Shown piece after piece: positions 35,501-45,289 of a stretch of 64,000 nt of DNA (positions within the stretch are counted from its first letter, which is position 1; each line of letters opens with the position of its first letter). The stretch covers positions 6,057,572 to 6,121,571 of the forward strand of contig JAKZAP010000004.1 of NCBI GenBank assembly GCA_023053575.1. Reading direction: 5' to 3'. A program made the position numbers and the translations under genes. The notes under the pieces were generated by a model. It worked only from the letters and a program-made list of their open reading frames with translations. It was not told the origin of the DNA and searched no databases. Source of the DNA: Branchinecta lynchi. Taxonomy: Eukaryota > Arthropoda > Branchiopoda > Anostraca > Branchinectidae.

Positions 35501-35781
35501 CAGTTCCTGTCTTCCATATTTTGAAACACTAACCGTAAAAGCTGATCCTATTGTTGTGCCACCAGCAGTTAGCACTTCTAAAAGGAAGTGGACCTGTTAT
35601 GTGGATGATTGTTCAACCGAAGTGGAGCCGAAAAAGATGAGATTGCACATTGGATCCCATATTCTCAAGGGGGAAATAGCTGCCTCGGTGTGTGGATTTT
35701 GCGGAAGGGCAGGCAAGGAAGCTTCTGCGACCCCTCAAAACGATCATGAATGCCAGAACTCTGGTCCAGATCAAACTAAAG
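32559..35781 (+). CDS. Exon 2 of the transposon gene: transposase-like core
   Basis: The acceptor TTCTCTTCCAG ends at 32,558. The frame is open from there through 1,074 codons, 36 of them before the apparent start at 32,667, beginning 'DESRKSRRLRCLGYTVKLPG'. The core has 'RFGGPRALTILQTLGLPS' (a DNA-transposase-like linker) and candidate catalytic acidic residues D424 ('SCDEIHLK'), D541 ('GTDGEVSRRQ') and D760/E763 ('QGSDANERLFANLRT'). A conserved-looking 'KRLRN' lies at 592-596. Numbering is for the spliced protein. An acidic spacer (~890-937) precedes C-x4-C-x11-H-x3-H (C1174, C1179, H1191, H1195) and 'CGFC' (1206-1209). The donor at 35,782 (AAAG|GTTGGT) is not strong; a same-phase alternative is at 35,764. 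The overall order resembles transposon-like proteins I know from animals and mushrooms, but the catalytic triad is inferred. Confidence 0.75.
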
Positions 35782-36499
35782 GTTGGTTGGATTATATTCT
35801 CAAGCGTTTTTTCTTTCCATCGTAGTTCCAGTAGATGGATTTTATGCATAGTCCCGTGGGCGCCGTGGGTATGGTTCAGTCTTCGCTGGATAAACCTCTT
35901 TCCTCACGAGTGAGGTCAGAGCGAAAATTGTATTATTGCTTATATTTTCGACAGCTGTTGCATTTAGCTGTTTGGGGAGTCTCAATCTTTCTCGGCTCAT
36001 GAGTAGATTCTAATTTTCAGTCAACGCTCTAGCAAAAGAAAATATAACAGTCCCATCTGAACATGCGATACGTTTAAAATGCATCTGAACGGCTTCTATC
36101 TGCTGTTGTATTTTCATATTGGACCTGAGTTGTCATTCCCCCCCCCCAAAAAAAAGGAACCCAGACAAATCAAAAGACGGTTTTTTTCTTGATTCGATGT
36201 TTTTAGAATTAGATACCTTCGGATACACTATCTACGAGTCTCAGTTTCAGTATTTTTGGATTCACACTGCCTATTTCAGTGTGCAGCCTGTGCCAAGGTG
36301 CCATCGGTGCCATGATAGTATTGCTGAACGAAAAGTTTGCTTATGGTAAAAACAACTTGGGATAAAAAGAGTGTTTTTGAATTGAATTTGCTGATATTCT
36401 TAGAGAATGTTTAGTTAAGTTAGACGAAGGCTTTTCAGATTTGCTTTAAGCGCATCCTTGTTGCAAACCTTTTTTTTACTGACGCATTTCCTCTTCTAG

Positions 36500-36870
36500 G
36501 TTGCCAAGTATCAATTGTACCAACATCTGGTGCGGGCAAAGGAATATCATACGGACTGAGCTCCGTGTGCTCTTATATGATGGATTTTTCTTACGGTGCT
36601 GCCAAGCGCTATAGTGTTCGGAACCCCTGTACAAATGTGCCGTACTGGTGTCCAGTCTGCCAAGAAACTGTGTGGAAGTATAATCTTGCGTCCCACTTCA
36701 GCAAAGTCCATGCTGACATACAGTTTCCAGCAGACCTCGACCTCCAAGTCAGTGAAGCCGAGCGCGTAGCCGTTCTTTCCAACGGAAAGAACGGAAAGCG
36801 AAACAGAGGGTTTTACCAAGCGAAAAAGAGGGCTTTACCTCGCGTGATTGAAGAAGTTATGTTATGTTAA
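36500..36870 (+). CDS. Exon 3 of the transposon gene: C-terminal Cys/His module
   Basis: The acceptor CTCTTCTAG at 36,499 opens the exon in phase 1, which complements the single leftover base of exon 2 and gives Gly-Cys-Gln-Val. The stop TAA is at 36,868-36,870. It encodes 'SVCSYMMDFSYGAAKR', 'NPCTNVPYWCPVCQETVWKY' and a C2H2-like finger, C1286-x2-C1289-x11-H1301-x4-H1306, then a basic tail. With exon 2's CGFC and preceding C2H2 this makes a composite zinc-binding C-terminus, probably for DNA recognition. Joined to exons 1 and 2, the total is 1,358 residues. AATAAA follows at 37,013. Confidence 0.75.
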
Positions 36871-37012
36871 GTATTTTGTTCCCGTGCCGCCCCTGTGTTC
36901 AAGGGACGAGTTCGATCTAGTTTTTTTTATCACTAGTCTTATGCTGAGCGTATGATGCTAATCACATACGTACCTGATTTTTTACAAGATGATATATGAT
37001 TGATCTCTGGCT

Positions 37013-37018
37013 AATAAA
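37013..37018 (+). terminator. Polyadenylation signal of the transposon gene
   Basis: AATAAA lies 143 bp after the stop codon of exon 3 and inside the TIR borders. Confidence 0.6.
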
Positions 37019-37437
37019 GCAATTTTAATTATTCGCAGTTGCTTATATCGGATTATTCGTTGTATCTACACCCAGATATGTCTATATATATTACTGTCGT
37101 AGTAACAGTCCAAGGCCGGTTGGACCGGATAAGACTCCTGTTCAGCAATATCCTGGGATTCCTGAAACAGAAAGGGAAGCAAGCTGGAGGTTACGCACAC
37201 TCTTTTGTTCTATGCCACGCGGTTGTGATATAAACTTTTCGCATTTCACTTCCTATTCTCCATCAAATTCTATTAAGCAGTGACAGTGGGAGATTCCAGA
37301 GGGAGAGAGCCATTTCTAGAAACCTTGACTTCAAAGTCGTTATTTGCGATTTCTCTTGCTCTGTCTGGCTCAGCCATTTTGTCTTCGAACTTCCGAGAGG
37401 AATTTTTCTTTAATTCTCCGATCAGAAGTTAACATAA

Positions 37438-37686
37438 ATGGATCGAATTCATTCAAGCGAAAGTTCGCACAGAACGAGTCGAAAAGACATAGAGGAGCTA
37501 AAAGTTCGCACAAAGCCTCTGAAACGTTTGAAACACAAATGGACGAACCAAGCGCAACAAAAAAAGCAATGGAAAACAGTTATAAACAGTGGGGGGGAAT
37601 CGGAGGTTTTTTTAGCCATGGCGGAACCTTGCAGTACAAGAGAAGAAAAGTATGCCAGAAGGATAGGAAAAAGAAACGAACCGTGA
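37438..37686 (+). CDS. Small basic ORF in the 3' part of the transposon
   Basis: An ATG in fair context ('aacataaATGG') opens 82 codons rich in Lys, Arg and Ser ('RKDIEELKVRTKPLKRLKHK'). An overlapping frame (37,344-37,697) is equally open and equally basic, so at most one of them is real, and each could be an exon. No domain is recognised. It lies downstream of the main gene's polyadenylation signal and would need its own promoter. It could be accessory to transposition or non-coding. Confidence 0.25.
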   Translation: MDRIHSSESSHRTSRKDIEELKVRTKPLKRLKHKWTNQAQQKKQWKTVINSGGESEVFLAMAEPCSTREEKYARRIGKRNEP

Positions 37687-38144
37687 CGACGGCGTGAAAG
37701 TAAATTTCCTGCAAAGCAACGAAATTGAAACCCACCGAGCTTCCAGTTTCGAAGAGAACGCGCGTAATCGTAAAAAGCAGCGACCCGAGCGCTTCTACTC
37801 TATAACGGATTTGTTATTACGCTGGTTACGCACTTCATTTCTTTTGGACACACTCGCCCATGGAGCGGGGCAGTACCTTACTTCTCTTGCACTGTAAGCG
37901 CTGTACTGTAATGTAAGTAAAAACCTCTTTGGCAGAATTCAAACGTTGGTCCTCGTGTGCTGGGGATCTACTACTGCCTGGATGAGATGACTGTTTGCTT
38001 GTAGAAATTTGTTGGTGGGTAAGTCTCTTGATGATTGATAATTTATCTTGGTTCATGTATGTTGGCTATAATGCACTTTTACCGATGATTGTGGTATTGT
38101 ATTGAGGCATTATTGACATGGTTAAACTGCTGTAGTTTAAAATA

Positions 38145-38417
38145 TCATTTTGACAACCCCCCACCTTCGCGATAAGAAAACTGTTGTAGTCATTTTGACA
38201 CCCCCCCACCCCCACCACCCCCACGATAAGAAAACCGTTGTAGTCCAAAATATCATTTTGGCACCCCACACCTTCGCGAAGAAAACTGTTGTAGTCGTTT
38301 TTACACCCCCCCACCCCCACGATAAGAAAACTGTTGTAGTCCAAAATATCATTTTGACACCCCCCACCCTCGCGATAAGAAAATTGTCATCAAGGTGGAT
38401 TTACACCCACCCCCACC
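38145..38417 (+). repeat. Right subterminal repeats
   Basis: Five spaced copies of CGATAAGAAAACTGTTGTAG-like boxes (near 38,168, 38,222, 38,275, 38,320, 38,373) alternate with C-runs and 'aaaatatcattttgacacc' spacers, a period of ~45-55 bp. The ATAAGAAAA core is shared with the left end and the TIRs. Here it points in the opposite sense to the adjacent TIR. Long frames here are repeat artefacts. Confidence 0.85.
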
Positions 38418-38454
38418 GAGTTGGTGTATGCACTTTTCTTATGAGTGCCCCTCG
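38418..38454 (-). repeat. Right terminal inverted repeat
   Basis: Reverse complement of the left repeat with one mismatch; it ends ...GAGTGCCCCTCG at 38,454. Confidence 0.9.
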
Positions 38455-38461
38455 GCGCAAC
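38455..38461. repeat. Target-site duplication, right copy
   Basis: GCGCAAC, identical to 28,054-28,060, immediately outside the right inverted repeat. Confidence 0.85.
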
Positions 38462-39590
38462 CTAGTTTTAAAGCTTTCAAATATTGAATAATACTGTAAG
38501 TTGGAGAGTAAATAGTGCGAGGGGTTCTTTAATGGATAGTTAAATAAATGCAATTATCCGAATTTAAGTTCTATTTCGAACCCACTGTAGAACCCCAATG
38601 TAGCTCTTGAACCTAAACGTAGTTTCCAGGACGTCCACCCCACTTTTAAATTTTTTCTGGAATCTCTGCATTAGTTGAATCAGGTCCATCTCCTCTGAGC
38701 AGTGTTGTTGTCCATCCCAATGAAGACGCTTCTACTCAGTATGACCAGTCTGGTCATGGTCGTGGATACAAAATATGGATCCGGCCTGTTCCAAACTAGC
38801 CAGAGGCATCTCTGCGGCAGAAGTACTAGACATACACCTCTAAGACTCCCAAGACAGCTAGCATATACGCGAAAGATATCACCAAAAGTTCAATGAAATG
38901 ACTGAACAACCCCAAAAAATCACCTAATACGTTCTGGATTTTGAAAGACGAGACTGGCTCAACCTGGACTATAAAACAATATACAGGAGTTTCTTTAAGA
39001 AAGAAAGGGTGGCGATCGTGGCCAGCAGCGTGCAGAAGTGCCGCATCAAGTTGTAAATTTTCCTAAAGAGGTTCAAGACGTATCACTACGAGTTTTCAAA
39101 CGTCTCTTTGTTGAAACAATGTTGAATACAGCTGTGGCAGGCCTGACAACAATGCGTGCCAAAACTTGGCAAAGCCGCCCATCAAAGCCGCCAACAACTC
39201 GAACGGAGGTTTGACCGCAAAAAAAAATCAATTGACCATCTTGTCGTGAACGGGTTGAAGAAGTTTCCTCGATGTTTAAACTCGCAGATAATATGGATAC
39301 ACTTGCAGATGATTGTCTTCTGTCATAGGGCTGTTTATGGCTTTTTAGCTTCTGTTGTGCTGGGCTATCGTCGAGCAGTATCTGCAAGTATGCCGGAGGG
39401 AGAATTTCCTAGAGCAGATTGAAGTGAAGGCACCGCAACTATCTTGCTCAAGAAAGACAAGACAGGCACAGTTTTTCCAGCAACCATTTCATTCTCAGAC
39501 ACAGAGAACCGTCTCGATTTGTATTATGGCAAGGCCGGACGTCTATACCTTTCTACAGGTATGGCTGAACCTAGTTCAAACACGACTTAG
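38462..39590. other. No intact gene; possible decayed retroelement coding
   Basis: A segment at 38,780-38,945 is a diverged copy of 27,345-27,510. Charged open stretches near 39,156-39,420 precede the LINE reverse transcriptase piece and may belong to it, but no motif is recognised. Confidence 0.35.
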
Positions 39591-39598
39591 ACGATGTT

Positions 39599-39900
39599 CG
39601 ACCAATTACCCTCACGCCGGTTTTCGACAAGGTCTACGAGGGTTGCGTTGCTGCTTGGCTCAAACAAGAGATGATTCACCAGATTGACCGACGCAAGTTC
39701 GGAAACCTACCAAAGACTATCAGTCACTATCCTACCAGCCTTATCGATTACATCCTAAAAAAAACTAGATGAACCTGGAAAGTAGATCAACATCATACCG
39801 ATAGGGTTACGCAGAGGTTTTGACCTGATAAACGATAATATTCTGCTCCAAAAACTGTATTGCGAGTTTTTTCTCCAAAATAAGCAAAAGAAACCTAAAT
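39599..39900 (+). pseudogene. LINE reverse transcriptase fragment
   Basis: From 39,599 a frame reads 'RPITLTPVFDKVYEGCVAAW', then 'IHQIDRRKFGNLPKT', then 'SLIDYILKK' before a TGA. That is the finger/early palm of LINE reverse transcriptases (RPISLTPV...E...W, QFG...T). After a frame change, 'GFDLINDNILLQKLY' (39,817-39,861) matches the KAFDLINHNILL block, with the catalytic Asp region damaged. Nothing downstream of it is recognised. It is a short dead fragment. Confidence 0.7.
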
Positions 39901-39948
39901 ACAAGGATGTATACTTTGAATCATCACCAGTTTTCTGAGGGAAAAGCC

Positions 39949-40290
39949 AGGCTTCACCTTCCAGATTGCCAGACGTCCGAGGCTTCCGCATAGCCAAACC
40001 AACCCTTCCAGATTTTCATGATAATAATGATATCCCATTTTGCTATTCTTCAACATTTCCTAGATATCCCTTTCGCATCCCAGTCACAACTGTCAATCAC
40101 TTTCCCTTTCCTTCCTAAATGTGCATATGTGTTATGTCTCTCGAATGAACTGCCTCTATGGTACCTTCCAGACATCCGGAATCTGGGGTGTCCAACACCC
40201 CGGACTTCCAGAAGTTTTTGGCCTGGCTTCACCTTCCACGACAAAACCGGCTGTCTGGAATCCGGAAGAAAAATCTGGAAGGTGAAGCCT
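39949..40290. mobile_element. MITE-like element with 19-bp perfect TIRs
   Basis: AGGCTTCACCTTCCAGATT at 39,949-39,967 is exactly inverted at 40,272-40,290, giving a 342-bp unit without coding capacity. A third partial copy of the arm sequence ('ggcttcaccttcca') lies inside near 40,226-40,240. Target duplication is not clear. Confidence 0.6.
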
Positions 40291-40333
40291 CGCTTTAATA
40301 CTTGATCCCCTCCTTTTGTTTGTGATGATCCAA

Positions 40334-40452
40334 TATTGCAGTATCTGCTACTGGGATGAATCTTGTCTCTAAAAAGATAATCTTATCTCTAATACGGATT
40401 AACCTTATCTCAGTAGAGATAAGATTAATCCCAGTGGCAAATACTGCAGTTA
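40334..40452. repeat. Foldback repeat, ~119 bp
   Basis: The arms ~40,334-40,370 and ~40,415-40,452 are inverted copies with a few mismatches (TGCAGTAT..CTGCTACTGGGAT versus ATC..CCAGTGGCAAATACTGCA). The loop contains a further inverted pair of 'gataag'/'cttatc' boxes. Confidence 0.65.
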
Positions 40453-41954
40453 ATTTTAATCCTTACTCGGAGAAACTTTTAAAAGTGCAGTCCCGAGCTA
40501 AAACCAACCGGTACTGGGAGAATTTTATCCCAATGTGCGTTGAGATTCACAATTTATCATCAAGATGTTAAGTAGCTATTGTATATTCTTTTCATTTTAT
40601 TTTTACGTTGGTTTGTTTTTAGGGGTTTTGTTAGTTCGACGATAAATGATGATATTATTTTTGTCTGTTCTTTGGCGTGTCCACTATTTGGGTACGTATA
40701 AAAAAAACTAATACTCTTCTTCTTTTACGGTCCTGGACAAAAATTCGCGGGAGAGGTATTCGTCGCGTCCGTGGATACTCCGTTGGGTAACGCCAACTAA
40801 ACGGTTTCTAGGCTCGTCCACCGGTTTTTAGAAGATTAGCTGTTTATCAGCTCTTCTTTTGAAGTGGGCGATAAAAATAGCGGAACACAAAGATGATGGA
40901 GGATCTTCAAACTTGGTTCTAGGGCTTGAATTATTAGTAACTAATGTCTCCTTTCAGTCTGTTCTCGAACGTTAGCAAAATGCTTATTTAATACCTTCGC
41001 TACACTAGGTCAGTCCGACACCAGTTCGTGACCATAATTTATAGCTTCTGGAAATTCAGAAATTCTGAATCCTTTTCAAAATGATTAGTTTACGATTTTT
41101 TGAATCATAAAGACTGAATCATAACTTTCGTAATTCGTCATCACGATTTTTTATGATTTCCCAGGTCACAAAACTTACATCACTACGATCTTCCATGATT
41201 TGTAAGATCACGACGGCTTAAAGCATCACAAAAATGATTTTTTAATGATTTTTCAAAATCATTAATGTTCCAATTATGATCTTTTCAAGATTTTTTTAAG
41301 TCAAGAAGACTAAATCACAAATGCCTAACTCCTGTTCATGGTTCATTATGATTTGGAGAAATCATAAATATAAAATATCGTGATTTTACTCAGGAAAACC
41401 ACATCCTACTTACCGAGATACCGGAGAAACACTGACTAAAATATATCAGCAAAGCGCTCGATTATCTGGATTACGCAAAGGGATTATTTATTTTCCAATA
41501 CAGCCGTCCCCACAGCGCAAATTCTACTACGACACGAAGATGAATACTTAGTGAATACTGCTGAGTGCATAAACACGAATTTTTCATAAATCTGTTTCGT
41601 CAAGCATAAAACACAGGTTGAAGCACATAGAGGGACCAGAAATCTGACTAGGAAAGCCAACTATTCAAAGATCAAATATACATGAATAGCGGAGCAACGA
41701 GCAAACACATTTTTATCGGATTTTCAAGCTTACTCAATTTAATAGAGTTATTATAGTTCCCGATCAGCGCTCATACCGTTCCCGATCAGCATTCATTCAG
41801 AGCACATCAACTCGCTTGTGATTAAACGCTTCTGGCGAACTTGACTACCAATTGGATTATTCTCACGGCATCTATGTCATTTGATAAAGGAATAAGCCCC
41901 CCTTGCGAGTAAGTCTCATTTCATGGGATCTTAAGCGAATTCAACAGCTATTAT
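40453..41954. repeat. No gene; degenerate palindromic AAATCAT/ATGATTT field
   Basis: Between ~41,040 and 41,390 the words AATCAT, AAATCAT and their complements ATGATT, ATGATTTT occur at least fifteen times in both orientations. This forms many potential hairpins without a fixed period. The rest is AT-rich with no recognised features. Confidence 0.5.
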
Positions 41955-42819
41955 AGCAAGAATGGCTATTATAGCAAAGATTGTCAAGGATGCCGTCGCG
42001 AAACTTGAATCCAGACTTTCTGCAATCTCGGTGACTCAAGACCGCAAATAAAGATCAGCTATCTGCAGAAATGATGTCACAATTCAATCAGTTGAAATCG
42101 GAAATCGGAAACCTGAAATCGAGATTGAAGAGAAAGACATCAAAATTGCTGCCCTTTAGTCTAAACTAGATGCTCAAGTAAAACCTACAGAATCGACCAA
42201 CCAGAGACTACATGAACTATGCGGATTTGCACTGACCTACCGCGCGATCTCAACACGAGAAGAAATCAATTACTGGCAAAAGCCAAAGAAATGAGGGAGT
42301 CAAAAACTTATGAATTTGTTCGGCTTAAGCAAAATGGGTCGTCTAAAGCTGGAAGTGCGGAACTCTGATCAGGCTCAATGGATTGCTTACGACGACTATG
42401 CTTCGGATTAAAGTAGTAAACGAAGTAGTAAAAAGGAAATAAACATTGAAATGGGTGCTCCAGTTGAACTAAGTGTGTGCTTTATTCTAGGCCTAGTAGT
42501 AGATGTAGAAAAGAGTAGAGAAGTTCCTCTTCTATCGTCGTTTTTATTTTTTCAGTGTCACTTGTTTTTGTATCTGGTACGAAGTCTCGTGTAAGTAACT
42601 ATCCATCAAGATTCAAACTCCCAGATTCTTCGGTAAGTCATTCCATTTAGTAATTAGAATGAGTTGGGAGATGCTGCAAGTAGACAATTCCCTCTCCAAG
42701 AAAGCCCCCTGGATATTGCTAAGTATTTTTCGTAGCTGGGAATTCACAACAGAGATGATCGTGATTTTCTTATAGAAAACCTTCCAGAAAAGAATTACTT
42801 GTTACCGGAAAACGATCCT

Positions 42820-43190
42820 AAATATCGACCTCCTTTTCGAAGTTTAAGAAGTGCTCCCTTAAACTGTAGAGGATTACTGAAGAGCCTTGATCAACTATCG
42901 TCTTTCCTTGCGCATAGAGGAATTGATATGTTTGGGGTTTGTGAGACCTTCCTTTCGGAGTCGTCTGCTCCCCTTGCTCGTGTGGATGGATATCAACATT
43001 TATTTAAGAATAGAAAACGCGGAAACATGGTGGCCTTAGTTTATTTGTTAAACATGAATTGGGAACTAAAATAATTACGGATTTTGATAACTTTTTAGAA
43101 GAAATGAATGTTGAATTTATCCTTGTGGAAATTGAAAGAAAAAGCGAAACTCTGCTTTGTTATGTTTTATATAAGCCACCATGTTGATCA
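42820..43190 (+). pseudogene. LINE AP-endonuclease, N-terminal half
   Basis: 'NCRGLLKSLDQLSSFLAHRG' then 'IDMFGVCETFL' (the catalytic Glu of the ETxL motif) is followed, after a frameshift near 43,050, by 'EFILVEIERKSETLLCYVLY' and 'KPPC'. This is the usual order of the first half of CR1-like endonucleases. Confidence 0.7.
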
Positions 43191-43239
43191 CCAACAACAT
43201 TTTTGGAATAAATTAATTATCTTTAGTGTCAACTCGGTA

Positions 43240-44921
43240 TAAAACAAGACCAAAGGTTTCGATGGGATCCCAAAAATTCAATATCTGATTCAGACAACTG
43301 GGTCTCGTCTTAGCCAGATCCAGTCTTCGCCAGACTCCTTGAACATTTTTACCATTAAAATTCAGAAACAGATTAAGGCAAAATAGCTAATCACCTGAGA
43401 AAACCAAGTTCAGATTTGGATTCAGCATGTGTGTTTACCCCTATAAGTCATATCTGTTTTGACGAAAACTTCCTGCCACTTCTGCCAATTTCCCGGTTCC
43501 GGCCAAACTCCAGAACTACTTGTCCGGCGAAAAAAAGAAAGACGAAATCAGGGTATCTTCTTTCCCCAGTAATGAACATCTAATCAACTTCAAATACAAA
43601 TTTTGCTTATAATTTCCGATTCCAGCTGAACTATATGTCCGGGTAAAATACGATTGTCATACAGGGTAAGAAGATCTCTTCTTACCCCTAAATCGCTTAT
43701 CTAATCAACTAGAAATAAAACTTTGACTTCCAACAGTTTTCCGGTTTTGGCCGGATTCCGGACGAACTACATGTCCGGGTAGAAACTTGTTTTCACATAA
43801 GTGTTCAGCATGTCTTCTTGCCATAAATCGAACATCTAATCAACTGCAAATAAAACTTTTAATTTTGACAAACTTTCGGGTTTGGGCCGGATTCCGGTCG
43901 AAATACTTGTGCGTCGAGAAAATAGTTTTCACCATCGTCTTCAGCATGTCTTCCTGCCTCTAAATCGAACATTTAATAAACTTCAAATAAAACTTTTACT
44001 TTCAACAAACTTTCCGGTTTGGGCCGGATTCCGGGCGAAATACTTGTCCGTCGAGAAAATAATTTTCACCATCGTATTCAGCATGTCTTCCTACCCCTAA
44101 ATCGAACATTTAATCCACTTCAAATAAAACTTTTACTTTCAACAAACTTTCCGGTTTTGGCCGGATTCCGGGCGAACTACTTGTCCGATGACAAAATGGT
44201 TTTCACCATCGTCTTCAGCATGTCTTGCTACCTCTAAATCAAACATTTAATCAACTTCAAATAAAACTTTTACTTTCAACAAACTTTCCGGTTTGGGCCG
44301 GATTCCGGGCGAAATACTTGTCCGTCGAGAAAATAGTTTTCAACATCGTCTTCAGCATGTCTTCCTACCTCTAAATCGAACATCTAATCAATTTCAAATA
44401 AAACTTTTACTTTCAACAAACTTTCCGGTTTGTGCCGGATTCCGGGCGAAATACTTGTCCGTCGAGAAAATAATTTTCACCATCGTATTCAGCATGTCTT
44501 CCTACCCCTAAATCGAACATCTAATCAACTTCAAATAAAACTTTTACTTTCAACAAACTTTCCGGTTTTGGCCGGATTCCGGGCGAACTACTTGTCCGAT
44601 GACAAAATGGTTTTCACCATGGTGTTCAGCATGTCTTCTTACCCCATAATCGACTATCACATTAGCTGTTTCAAAATATTTTGTTTGTCCCTTAATTTGA
44701 ATCCCCTCCCCCACCCCTAAATGTAGAGCTACAAAGCCCATCTACGAACTTGACTGGTCCGACGACCCAACGAACCCTCACACCAAGTTTCATCAAAATA
44801 TCTCATTCCCTTCGAGAGTTATCGTGCTTACAGACGGACGGACAGACGGACGGACGGACAGACGGACAACTTTTGCGATGTCATAGGTATCCCTCCACTT
44901 ACGTTTTGGGATCCCAAAAAC
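43240..44921 (+). repeat. GATCC-family element with exact 137-bp tandem units
   Basis: The 5' end reads CAAGACCAAAGGTTTCGATGG, with a TGGGATCCCA palindrome at once after it. Then comes a ~200-bp unique leader with 'cgccagactccttgaac', then tandem units. The 'GGCCGGATTCCGG' box recurs at 43,747, 43,884, 44,021, 44,158, 44,295, 44,432 and 44,569, always 137 bp apart, with two or three more diverged units before. The tail has 'caccaagtttcatcaaaatatctc', a (gacagacgg)n run near 44,832-44,868 and ends TTTTGGGATCCCAAAAA. No protein is encoded, so it is a non-autonomous or satellite-like mobile element inserted in a LINE. Confidence 0.85.
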
Positions 44922-45240
44922 TAGTATTCATGGGAGATTTTAACATCGACCTTTTTACATCGACCTTTTTTCTCCAAAACAAGTTGAAAGTATTTCCAGT
45001 TCAGCAAATGAATTGTCATCTTCATTCCTTAGTACTGGAATGCTGGAATACTCCAAGCGTGCCGTATCCCTACTACCACAGATACGACCGCGTCGTGATT
45101 GACAAGATAGTCACAAACCTGGACCTGAAGACATGTGATGTGGTGATCTACGATGATTCTGATCACTTCTTAATCTTATCAGACGTTACACTGGCTAAGA
45201 AAAAATTAGAACATCCTGAACGTAAAAATCGAAAGCTTGA
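44922..45240 (+). pseudogene. LINE AP-endonuclease, C-terminal half
   Basis: 'LVFMGDFNIDLF' (the GDFN catalytic motif), then 'RVVIDKIVTNLDLKT' and 'YDDSDHFLILSDV' (the SDH motif) complete the endonuclease interrupted at 43.24 kb. The frame is open here for about 100 codons. Confidence 0.75.
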
Positions 45241-45289
45241 TGGAGAAGCCTGTTGCGGATTGCCAACTAGCGGCCAAATCGTAACGACG

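Larger units (their letters stand above)
28061..38454 (+). mobile_element. 10.4-kb DNA transposon with TIRs and a spliced UBZ/PIP transposase-like gene
   Basis: The borders are directly visible. There is a 37-bp terminal inverted repeat (CGAGGGGCACTCATAAG...) at 28,061-28,097 and, reversed, at 38,418-38,454 with one mismatch, flanked by the 7-bp duplication GCGCAAC. Both ends carry C-rich subterminal repeats around ATAAGAAAA. Inside is one long plus-strand gene in three exons (30,637-36,870) with a polyadenylation signal, plus a small basic ORF at 37,438-37,686. The length, single large gene and TIR/TSD structure fit an autonomous cut-and-paste element. A 7-8-bp duplication is compatible with several superfamilies (hAT, P and others), and I could not assign one. 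The coding exons lack internal stops, so the copy may be young. Confidence 0.85.
41955..45240 (+). mobile_element. Broken CR1-like LINE split by a GATCC-family insertion
   Basis: Plus-strand fragments in LINE order: an ORF1-like coiled coil with 'TDLPRDLNTRRNQLLAKAKE' (42,231-42,370), an endonuclease start (42,820-43,190), and an endonuclease end (44,922-45,240). The gap 43,240-44,921 is a separate repeat element. Removing it joins 'LGIK' to 'LVFMGDFNIDL' with little or no loss, which shows that the repeat inserted into the endonuclease. No reverse transcriptase follows. The reading frame is otherwise damaged by frameshifts. Confidence 0.7.

Noticed and set aside
37344..37697. 117-residue frame in the transposon's 3' part
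   Set aside because: Overlaps the 82-codon ATG-initiated frame in another phase; both cannot be coding, and this one has no better support.
38145..38417. Regularly spaced repeats resembling a CRISPR array
   Set aside because: Repeats are degenerate, spacers are similar C-rich sequence, no cas genes, and the context is a eukaryotic transposon end.
38066..38491. Long frames on both strands with repeated 'KKTVVV' or 'GVGGCQND' words
   Set aside because: Translation of the subterminal repeats of the transposon.
43882..44720. Four similar ~72-residue open frames in a row
   Set aside because: They are the same frame read from successive 137-bp repeat units; start positions differ by multiples of 137. 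No evidence for a protein.
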